The notes beneath the pieces were generated by a model. That model ran no database searches, was not told the DNA's origin, and saw only the letters and a list, made by a program, of their open reading frames with translations. From contig JAHEMM010000016.1 of the NCBI GenBank assembly GCA_024643655.1, positions 1 to 42,628 on the forward strand: DNA of 42,628 bases, written 5' to 3'. The stretch's first letter is position 1, and each line of letters begins with the position of its first letter. This document shows positions 8,357 through 15,232 of this stretch, in pieces. A program made the position numbers and the translations under genes. Origin of the DNA: Chitinophagaceae bacterium (lineage in GTDB: Bacteria; Bacteroidota; Bacteroidia; Chitinophagales; Chitinophagaceae).

Positions 8357-8833
8357 ATGTTTATAAAAAAATACATACAAGACATCTGGGGTGCTGTTAA
8401 ATCCTTATTGACAGGGATGAGACGAACGATGTATTATTTTACACATCACAAAGAAATTATTACAGAACAATACCCCGACAATAGAGATACACTTCAATTA
8501 CCTGAACGATTCAAGGGTGAGGTAGTAATGCCGCATGATGAAAACAACGAACATCGCTGCACCGGATGCCAGGCCTGCGAACTGGCTTGTCCGAACGGAA
8601 CGATTAAAGTGATCTTTAAGAATGAGATTAATGCAGAAGGAAAAAAGAAAAAAGCTATTGATAAGTTAGTTTATCATTTAGAATTATGTACGATGTGTAA
8701 TTTATGTATCGAAGCCTGTCCTTCGGATGCAATCAAAATGGCACAAACATTTGAGCATAGTGTATTCGATAGAAATGAATTGACTAAAATTTTAAATAAC
8801 CCAGGATCTAAAATCATGGAAGGTGTAGAATAA
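8357..8833 (+). CDS. nuoI: NADH-quinone oxidoreductase subunit I (2x[4Fe-4S])
   Basis: A 158-residue ferredoxin-like subunit carrying clusters N6a and N6b, which wire electrons toward NuoB. Both cluster motifs are intact: C68-C71-C74 with C78-P (CTGCQACELACP) and C111-C114-C117 with C121-P (CTMCNLCIEACP). The N-terminal 50 residues are amphipathic, as usual for its membrane-facing helix. In a complex without NuoEFG this subunit is the natural entry point for electrons from a soluble ferredoxin; that is inference. The stop and the nuoJ start share one base (TAATG), a sign of coupling. Confidence 0.96.
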   Translation: MFIKKYIQDIWGAVKSLLTGMRRTMYYFTHHKEIITEQYPDNRDTLQLPERFKGEVVMPHDENNEHRCTGCQACELACPNGTIKVIFKNEINAEGKKKKAIDKLVYHLELCTMCNLCIEACPSDAIKMAQTFEHSVFDRNELTKILNNPGSKIMEGVE

Positions 8834-9393
8834 TGAACGGATCAACTATTATATTTTATTTATTAGCCGCTATGGCTTTAGTGTTTGCAGCATTGTCTGT
8901 AACTACAAGGCAGATATTCAGAGCAGCCATATATCTATTATTTACACTTATTAGCATTGCTGGTATTTATTTCTGGCTGCAATATGAATTCATAGCCGCA
9001 GTACAAATTGTCGTTTATGTCGGAGGCATTGTGGTGCTGATTATTTTTTCGATATTCCTCACTCAGCAAACCGGTGAAAAATTACCGAAACAAAAAACAG
9101 ACAGGAAAATATTTGCAGGACTAGCTGTATTTGCAGGATTTGCTTTGACCATACTGCAGATTTATCAGCATACATTTTTTGAAACAGATGAATCAGCTAT
9201 TACACCAACAGTTCAGAATATTGGAACTAAAATGCTGACCGTGGATAATGGTGGATATGCATTGCCTTTTGAAGTGATCTCGATGCTGCTATTGGCTGCG
9301 ATGATTGGATGTATAGTAATTGCATTGAGAGAAAAGAAAAATATTGAACCACAGAGACAGGAAGACAGGGAGGAACACAAAAGGATTGTTTAA
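8833..9393 (+). CDS. nuoJ: NADH-quinone oxidoreductase subunit J
   Basis: A 186-residue protein with five predicted membrane helices; NuoJ contains the pi-bulge helix that couples quinone chemistry to proton pumping. YEFIAAVQIVVYVGGIVVL is the conserved third-helix region. The family normally stops soon after the last helix; here the helix ends near ALREKKN and about 16 more charged residues follow (IEPQRQEDREEHKRIV). These are encoded by the left half of an imperfect inverted repeat (9347-9431), so the original stop seems to have been displaced. It overlaps nuoI by one base, and nuoK starts 51 bases downstream. Confidence 0.93.
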   Translation: MNGSTIIFYLLAAMALVFAALSVTTRQIFRAAIYLLFTLISIAGIYFWLQYEFIAAVQIVVYVGGIVVLIIFSIFLTQQTGEKLPKQKTDRKIFAGLAVFAGFALTILQIYQHTFFETDESAITPTVQNIGTKMLTVDNGGYALPFEVISMLLLAAMIGCIVIALREKKNIEPQRQEDREEHKRIV

Positions 9394-9431
9394 TACTTTG
9401 CAAATCTTTGTGACACTGTGCCTCTGTGGTT
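9347..9431. repeat. Imperfect inverted repeat covering the nuoJ 3' end
   Basis: AACCACAGAG at 9347-9356 is repeated exactly in inverted form as CTCTGTGGTT at 9422-9431, and the arms continue with weaker similarity (CACAAA versus TTTGTG inside). Repeats built on CACAGAG/CTCTGTG are, to my knowledge, scattered through many Bacteroidota genomes. The left arm is translated as the nuoJ tail; the right arm fills the gap to nuoK. Confidence 0.65.
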
Positions 9432-9444
9432 AAAAAACAATTAA

Positions 9445-9756
9445 ATGGAACCAGGATTATACCATATTTTATTTTTAAGCACTGCACTTTTCTTTATTGG
9501 TGTGTATGGTTTTCTTACCAGAAGAAATCTGATTACAATGCTTATGAGCATTGAACTAATATTGAATAGTGTGAACCTGAATTTTATAGCGTTCAATAAA
9601 TATTTATGGCCTAACCAGATGGATGGACTGTTCTTTTCATTATTTATTATCGCCATTGCAGCAGCAGAAGCAGCTGTTGCGATTGCTATTATTATTAATT
9701 TATATCGTAGCCATAATTCTATTGATGTAGAAAATGCAGAAGATTTAAAGTATTAA
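9445..9756 (+). CDS. nuoK: NADH-quinone oxidoreductase subunit K
   Basis: A 103-residue membrane protein with three predicted helices, the standard size for NuoK, an antiporter-related subunit homologous to MrpC. The conserved core RNLITMLMSIELILNSVNLN carries the helix-2 glutamate needed for proton transfer, and the third helix begins after the loop with the run IAAAEAAVAIAI, holding the second conserved glutamate. It is followed by a palindromic repeat in the gap before nuoL. Nothing unusual is seen in the protein itself. Confidence 0.96.
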   Translation: MEPGLYHILFLSTALFFIGVYGFLTRRNLITMLMSIELILNSVNLNFIAFNKYLWPNQMDGLFFSLFIIAIAAAEAAVAIAIIINLYRSHNSIDVENAEDLKY

Positions 9757-9784
9757 GCCCCCAACCCCTAAAGGGGAGTTAGGG
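9757..9784. repeat. GC-rich hairpin between nuoK and nuoL
   Basis: Directly after the nuoK stop the sequence reads GCCCCCAACCCCTAAAGGGG followed by AGTTAGGG. CCCC at 9765-9768 and GGGG at 9773-9776 flank TAAA, with partial pairing beyond. It resembles the repeats at 5015-5062 and 5141-5178. No T-run follows, so termination is not implied. Confidence 0.5.
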
Positions 9785-9836
9785 AAATAAAGAATAAAAC
9801 TATTGAAAGATTTGAAACAAAATTTTGTTGACTAAT

Positions 9837-11771
9837 ATGCCAAACGTAACTGCCATAGCATTAATTCCTTTATTACCCCTTGCAGGTTTTTTGTTATTGG
9901 GTCTATTCGGCAGAAAGTACCTGAAGAATAGCTCCGGCCTGATTGGAACTGTTCTATTACTGGCATCAACTATTCTTGCCTTGTATACAGCTTATGAATA
10001 TTTCTTTGTGTATGGCAATGTAGGAGGTGTGTATCAAAAATTTGTTCCACTGCAATTAACATGGCTTGAATTTTCTCCCGGTGTGTCTATTGACATGGGA
10101 TTGATCATTGACCCAATATCAGTGATGATGCTGGTAGTGGTCACTTTCATTTCCTTAATGGTACATATTTACAGTTTAGGTTATTTAAAAGGTGAAGAAA
10201 GGTTTCCAACATATTTTTCTTATCTCGGTTTATTTACCTTTTCAATGTTGGGGTTGGTATTAGCATCAAATATTTTTCAGATCTACATTTTCTGGGAACT
10301 GGTTGGTGTTTCTTCATTCTTATTGATTGGCTATTATTATGATAAACCAAGTGCAGTTGCTGCTTGTAAAAAAGCATTTATCGTTACCAGATTTGCAGAC
10401 CTTGGATTTTTAATCGGCATACTAATCTTGTCATTTAGTGGTGGCACACTTGATTTTTCTACATTGATAGAAAGACTGACTTCACCAGAATCAAATGCAT
10501 TTAAAACTGCGGCAGCCTCTACATTTTTAGGTGCATCGGCATTAACATGGGGAGCTGCATTGGTATTTATCGGCGGTGCGGGAAAGAGTGCCATGTTTCC
10601 TTTGCATATCTGGCTACCCGATGCAATGGAAGGTCCCACTCCTGTATCTGCATTGATACATGCAGCCACGATGGTTGTCGCCGGTGTTTATTTAGTTGCA
10701 AGATTGTTTCCAATCTTTTCCATAACCGTACCAGGTGTATTGGAAATAATAGGTTGGGTAGGTGCCATTTCAGCTATCATAGCAGCCATTATTGCATGTA
10801 CTCAAACAGATATTAAACGAGTATTGGCATATTCTACCATGTCGCAGATCGGTTATATGATGTTTGCACTCGGTGTTTCTAATTATGGTGGAGAAGCAGG
10901 TTTAGGATATACCGCTTCCATGTTTCATTTATTTACACATGCCATGTTCAAGGCTTTATTATTCCTTGGTGCCGGTGCTGTCATTCATTATGTACATAGC
11001 AATGATATGAAAGATATGGGTGGGCTGAGAAAATTATTACCGATTACACATATTACTTTTTTGATTGCATGTCTGGCAATTGCCGGTGTTCCACCTTTTG
11101 CAGGATTCTTTAGTAAGGAAGAAATTTTATTGGCTGCTTTTCAGAATAATATGGCGATTTATTATATCGCTTTGATCACATCTGGTATAACTGCTTTTTA
11201 TATGTTTCGATTGTATTTTAATATTTTCTGGAACAAACCACATCATGCACATGGTGAAAATAAATCAGAAGGTGGTTTTGTAATGATGTTGCCATTGATA
11301 TTATTAGCCATAAGTGCTGCTGCAGCTGGATTTATTCCCTTTGGTGAGTTTGTAAGTTCCGATGGCAGATTACTGGAATCTCATTTTCATCTATCCTTTT
11401 CAATTGCACCCGTTGCTTTAGCTGTAGTCGGAATTTTTACCGCACTCTGGCTATACAAAAAGGAAAATGATAAACCAGCAAAATTCGCTTCTTCGATGGG
11501 AGGAGCTTATAAAGCAGCCTATAATAAATTTTATATCGACGAAGTATATCTTTTCATTACGAAGAAAGTTTTGTTTAATCTGATCGGAAGGCCAGCAGCC
11601 TGGTTTGATAAGAATGTTGTGGATGGCTTGATGAATCTGATCGGAACTATCACAGAATATATTTCGGAAGGGATTAAAAAAATACAATCAGGAAGAGTAC
11701 AACAATATGCAATCTACTTTTTAGGTGGAGTAATTTTTTTGGCGGCATTGTTTATTTATTTATTGAAATAA
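9837..11771 (+). CDS. nuoL: NADH-quinone oxidoreductase subunit L
   Basis: The distal antiporter-like proton-pumping subunit, 644 residues from the ATG at 9837; two TTG codons at 9825 and 9828 would extend it by up to four residues. Key residues of the pump are visible: the helix-5 glutamate in FWELVGVSSFLLIGYYY, the helix-7 lysine in GGAGKSAMFPLHIWLPDAM, and GPTPVSALIHAATMV. The C-terminal third includes the region that forms the long lateral helix and a final transmembrane anchor (AIYFLGGVIFLAALFIYLL). It is 80 bases from nuoK, the gap being partly filled by a palindromic repeat, and 22 bases from nuoM. Confidence 0.96.
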   Translation: MPNVTAIALIPLLPLAGFLLLGLFGRKYLKNSSGLIGTVLLLASTILALYTAYEYFFVYGNVGGVYQKFVPLQLTWLEFSPGVSIDMGLIIDPISVMMLVVVTFISLMVHIYSLGYLKGEERFPTYFSYLGLFTFSMLGLVLASNIFQIYIFWELVGVSSFLLIGYYYDKPSAVAACKKAFIVTRFADLGFLIGILILSFSGGTLDFSTLIERLTSPESNAFKTAAASTFLGASALTWGAALVFIGGAGKSAMFPLHIWLPDAMEGPTPVSALIHAATMVVAGVYLVARLFPIFSITVPGVLEIIGWVGAISAIIAAIIACTQTDIKRVLAYSTMSQIGYMMFALGVSNYGGEAGLGYTASMFHLFTHAMFKALLFLGAGAVIHYVHSNDMKDMGGLRKLLPITHITFLIACLAIAGVPPFAGFFSKEEILLAAFQNNMAIYYIALITSGITAFYMFRLYFNIFWNKPHHAHGENKSEGGFVMMLPLILLAISAAAAGFIPFGEFVSSDGRLLESHFHLSFSIAPVALAVVGIFTALWLYKKENDKPAKFASSMGGAYKAAYNKFYIDEVYLFITKKVLFNLIGRPAAWFDKNVVDGLMNLIGTITEYISEGIKKIQSGRVQQYAIYFLGGVIFLAALFIYLLK

Positions 11772-11793
11772 AACAGTTGATAATAAAATATAA

Positions 11794-13272
11794 ATGAATC
11801 TATTATTTCTTATAGGACTTCCTTTACTGACGGCTGTTGCTGTATTGCTTTCCCGCAATAAGCAACAAGTGAAATGGATTGCATTGGCTGGCTCAATAGC
11901 ACAGTTAGGATTGGCATTCGTTTTATTTTTTATATATCAACAGGAAAGAAACAGTGGTAATGCTGCTCAAATGTTATTCGAACAGAATTATCCATTATTT
12001 GCTTCTCTTAATATTAATTTCCACTTCGGTGTTGATGGTATTTCAATTGCCATGATCTTATTGACGGCATTTGTTGTGGTTGCCGGAGTACTAGTCTCCT
12101 GGAAAATAGAGAAAATGACCAAAGAGTTTTACTTCCTCTTGCTACTTCTTGGCATGGGAGCTTATGGTTTTTTTATCTCCCTTGATTTGTTTATACTTTT
12201 TTTCTTCCTCGAAATATCAGTTATCCCAAAATATCTGCTAATTGGTATCTGGGGTAGTGGCAAAAAAGAATACAGTGCCAATAAACTTGCATTAATGCTG
12301 ATGGGAGGATCAGCATTAATATTGGTTGGTATGCTTGGATTATATTTTGCAGGAGGAAGGAGTTTTGATATACTTACTTTATCAAAGGCCACTATATCTG
12401 CAGGATATCAAAGTCTACTCTTTCCATTATTATTTGTAGGTTTTGGCGTATTCACTGCACTATTTCCTTTACATACATGGGTGCCAGACGGTCACTCCTC
12501 AGCACCAACTGCAGGTTCCATGTTTCTGGCGGGTATCTCAATGAAATTAGGCGGCTATGGTTGTTTAAGGGTGGCCACTTATTTGTTACCCGAAGGAGCA
12601 AAAGAATTCGCTGACATTATCATCATACTTTCTGCAATTGCTATTTTATACGGGGCGTTTGCCACAATGATGCAGAAGGATTTAAAATACATTAATGCCT
12701 ATTCATCAGTGAGCCATGTTGGTTTTAGTTTATTAGGTATAGGGATGCTAACACAAACGGCCATCACAGGTGCTTTAATGCAAATGGTTTCTCACGGATT
12801 GATGACAGCACTTTTCTTCGCCGTTATCGGAATGATTTATGATAGAACACATACAAGAATGGTAGGCGATATGGGTGGACTCATGAAAAAATTACCTTTT
12901 ATAAGCACCATATTTTTTATAGTGGGTCTTTGTTCATTGGGATTGCCTGGCTTAAGTGGCTTTGTGGCGGAGATGACCATCTTCATGGGGTCATGGCAAA
13001 ATACAGATGCATTCCATCGAATTGCTACCATTGCTGCAGCCATGTCAATTGTTGTAACGGCAGTTTATATATTAAGGGCCATTGGAAATACAGTGATGGG
13101 ACCTATTAAAAATGAAAATTATTTAACATTGAAAGATGCAGCATGGAATGAGAAACTAGCTGCTATACTTTTAGTTGCGGGAATATTAGCGATTGGAATT
13201 GTGCCGGGTTGGCTAAATGATCTGTTGAGACCGGCAGCAGAAGAAATTATGAACCGGATCGCCGGAAAGTAA
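11794..13272 (+). CDS. nuoM: NADH-quinone oxidoreductase subunit M
   Basis: A 492-residue antiporter-like proton-pumping subunit with about 14 helices. The helix-5 glutamate is kept (E140 in FFFLEISVIPKYLLIG), as are the helix-8 lysine (K251 in GISMKLGGYG) and the glutamate in GLSGFVAEMTIF that matches the helix-12 glutamate of the Escherichia coli protein. By eye alignment to that protein the helix-7 lysine before PLHxWxPD is replaced by F220 (GFGVFTALFPLHTWVPDGH), while an extra lysine (K146) appears six residues after E140. This may be a known sub-lineage pattern. nuoN follows after 12 bases. Confidence 0.95.
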   Translation: MNLLFLIGLPLLTAVAVLLSRNKQQVKWIALAGSIAQLGLAFVLFFIYQQERNSGNAAQMLFEQNYPLFASLNINFHFGVDGISIAMILLTAFVVVAGVLVSWKIEKMTKEFYFLLLLLGMGAYGFFISLDLFILFFFLEISVIPKYLLIGIWGSGKKEYSANKLALMLMGGSALILVGMLGLYFAGGRSFDILTLSKATISAGYQSLLFPLLFVGFGVFTALFPLHTWVPDGHSSAPTAGSMFLAGISMKLGGYGCLRVATYLLPEGAKEFADIIIILSAIAILYGAFATMMQKDLKYINAYSSVSHVGFSLLGIGMLTQTAITGALMQMVSHGLMTALFFAVIGMIYDRTHTRMVGDMGGLMKKLPFISTIFFIVGLCSLGLPGLSGFVAEMTIFMGSWQNTDAFHRIATIAAAMSIVVTAVYILRAIGNTVMGPIKNENYLTLKDAAWNEKLAAILLVAGILAIGIVPGWLNDLLRPAAEEIMNRIAGK

Positions 13273-13284
13273 AATATAAATTGA

Positions 13285-14682
13285 ATGAACGAATTTTTTA
13301 CATTAATGAAGTCTGAGTTGGTGATCACTGCTATCATCTTCTTATTGCTATTCATTAAGATTGGTAAAGGAATGAAGAATGATTCGTTGCTTTCTTTAGT
13401 TCAGGCTTTATTACTTATTAATTTCATTGTTGGTTTCTTTTTTAATAAAGAAGGAAATCTTTTCGGAGACATGTTTTATACAAGTTCATTAATTGTTTTT
13501 CAGAAAAATATCTTAAGCCTTGGCGTTTATCTCATTTCTTTACTTTGTTCTGATTGGTTAAAGAAAACTGAACATCTTCCTGAATTCTTTATATTGATGC
13601 TATCTGCTTTATTAGGTATGTTCCTGATGATATCAAGTGGTAATCTATTGATCTTTTATCTGTCGCTGGAATTAGCAACTATTCCTGTTGCCGCAATGGC
13701 CAATTTTGATTTGCATAAAAAAAGATCTTCTGAAGGCGCCATGAAAATGATCTTATCTTCTGCATTCTCATCCGGTATTTTATTATTCGGCATTTCATTG
13801 ATCTATGGAATTACAGGAACATTAAGCTTTGCTGCTATTCCTGGTCAACTGGACGGCTCCACTTTACAAATTCTGGGCTTTGTATTTTTAGTAGCTGCTT
13901 TTGCATTCAAACTTTCGATTGTACCGTTCCATTTATGGACTGCTGATGTCTATGAAGGATCACCAGTAGCTGTTACTGCTTTTTTATCCGTTATTTCTAA
14001 AGGCTCCATTGCTTTTATATTTATAACAGCCTTGTACAAAGTTTTTGCTCCCATGCAGGATGTATGGTACATGATGTTGGTAATATTCGCCATCATTACC
14101 ATGGTCATTGGAAACCTGTTTGCGATCCGGCAACAAAATATAAAAAGATTCCTTGCCTTTTCTTCCATTGCACAGGTTGGATTTATTTTAGTTGGAATGA
14201 GTAGTGGTAGCAATATCGGTATCACTGCAGTTGTATATTTTATATTAATATATACATTCTCTAATCTGGCAGCTTTTGGAGTTGCTGCAGTGATAGCAGA
14301 GCAAACAGGAAAAGAAAATATTGATGATTATAAGGGCTTGTACAAAACCAATCCATTCCTTTGCTGGATATTGGCACTAGCTTTGTTTTCCTTAGCTGGC
14401 ATACCACCTACAGCAGGATTCTTTGGCAAACTCTTTTTAATTACAGCTGGAGCCACCAAAGCCAGTTTTACTTTTATCATTATCGCTGCATTAAATATGA
14501 TCATCTCACTTTATTATTACTTAAGAGTGATCAGAGCTGCCTTTATGGATAAAAATGAAAGTCCAATCGGAAAGATAAAATTAGGAATTGCTGTTAAACT
14601 TGGATTGATAATTTGCGCAGCAGGTATACTATTGGTGGGTTTATTCAGTTGGATTTATGATTACATTAATTCATTAAGCTAA
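13285..14682 (+). CDS. nuoN: NADH-quinone oxidoreductase subunit N
   Basis: A 465-residue antiporter-like subunit with about 14 helices, the one nearest the small membrane subunits. Pump residues are present: the helix-5 glutamate in IFYLSLELATIPVAAMANF, the helix-7 lysine in AFKLSIVPFHLWTADVYEG, and the lysine in LSVISKGSIAF. SLAGIPPTAGFFGKLFL near residue 370 is the usual broken-helix motif. It ends the nuo set; the small gene at 14688 begins only five bases later and is probably co-transcribed. Confidence 0.95.
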   Translation: MNEFFTLMKSELVITAIIFLLLFIKIGKGMKNDSLLSLVQALLLINFIVGFFFNKEGNLFGDMFYTSSLIVFQKNILSLGVYLISLLCSDWLKKTEHLPEFFILMLSALLGMFLMISSGNLLIFYLSLELATIPVAAMANFDLHKKRSSEGAMKMILSSAFSSGILLFGISLIYGITGTLSFAAIPGQLDGSTLQILGFVFLVAAFAFKLSIVPFHLWTADVYEGSPVAVTAFLSVISKGSIAFIFITALYKVFAPMQDVWYMMLVIFAIITMVIGNLFAIRQQNIKRFLAFSSIAQVGFILVGMSSGSNIGITAVVYFILIYTFSNLAAFGVAAVIAEQTGKENIDDYKGLYKTNPFLCWILALALFSLAGIPPTAGFFGKLFLITAGATKASFTFIIIAALNMIISLYYYLRVIRAAFMDKNESPIGKIKLGIAVKLGLIICAAGILLVGLFSWIYDYINSLS

Positions 14683-14687
14683 TATAA

Positions 14688-15074
14688 ATGGCACTAAATA
14701 AAAATCATCTGTTTGAAGAAATTAATGATGTAAGATGCGGCATTGTAGAAAAAGATGCATCGCCTGAACGAGTTGCATTTCTGAAAGAACTACTTGAGCA
14801 TAATGGTTACACAGTAATGACAGCACCTTCTCCACCCCCAAAAGTCGCTCCAGCACCGAAACCAAAAGAAGGTGAAGAGATTGTTCCAGCTCCATCCCTG
14901 CCCCCTTTACCAGAAACTTTTACTGTTGGTGTAACTGATTATACATTTAATCCCATCAATGCAATTTTTGGTAGAATGCTAAAAACCAAAAAAGGGCATA
15001 TCGTTACTTTGGCTTATTGGGAACAAAAGGAAAAAGAGAGTCATGATGAGATCCCGTATTATGAAAATATCTAA
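14688..15074 (+). CDS. Small proline-rich hypothetical protein linked to nuo
   Basis: A 128-residue soluble protein that I do not recognise. It has an N-terminal part of about 40 residues with predicted helix (HLFEEINDVRCGIVEKDASP), a low-complexity proline/alanine/lysine/glutamate linker at roughly 46-80, and a compact C-terminal part with aromatic residues (YTFNPINAIFGRMLKTKKGH, then IVTLAYWEQ). There is no signal peptide, membrane helix or cysteine motif. It starts five bases after nuoN, so it is probably translated from the nuo mRNA. An accessory role in complex I is possible, but nothing in the sequence itself shows it. Confidence 0.7.
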   Translation: MALNKNHLFEEINDVRCGIVEKDASPERVAFLKELLEHNGYTVMTAPSPPPKVAPAPKPKEGEEIVPAPSLPPLPETFTVGVTDYTFNPINAIFGRMLKTKKGHIVTLAYWEQKEKESHDEIPYYENI

Positions 15075-15144
15075 ATAGATTTTTACATCTTTTGAATTGT
15101 TTCAATTTCCAACTTTTTTACTAAAGGCTTAACCTTCATAATAA

Positions 15145-15158
15145 ATGATAATTATCAA
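15145..15158. promoter_or_regulatory. FNR-like box upstream of ppdK
   Basis: ATGATAATTATCAA matches the FNR-type consensus TTGAT-N4-ATCAA at nine of the ten fixed positions and contains the 12-base palindrome TGATAATTATCA. Its centre lies about 63 bases upstream of the start point implied by the -7 element at 15203-15210, a distance used by class I activators. Confidence 0.4.
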
Positions 15159-15202
15159 GATTTAGTCTGACTTCTGTTTTCATTATTCTGCCAAACATGC
15201 CA

Positions 15203-15210
15203 TATCTCTG
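15203..15210 (+). promoter_or_regulatory. Candidate -7 element of ppdK
   Basis: TATCTCTG matches TAnnTTTG at all but one fixed position. It would start transcription near 15215, which supports translation from the ATG at 15233 and not from the upstream in-frame ATG at 15197. No clear -33 TTG is seen. Confidence 0.35.
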
Positions 15211-15232
15211 TATTGCACAAAAAGCAATAATT

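Noticed and set aside
10547-10816. An 89-codon plus-strand frame within nuoL.
   Set aside because: Cysteine- and arginine-rich out-of-frame translation of a conserved membrane gene; a shadow.
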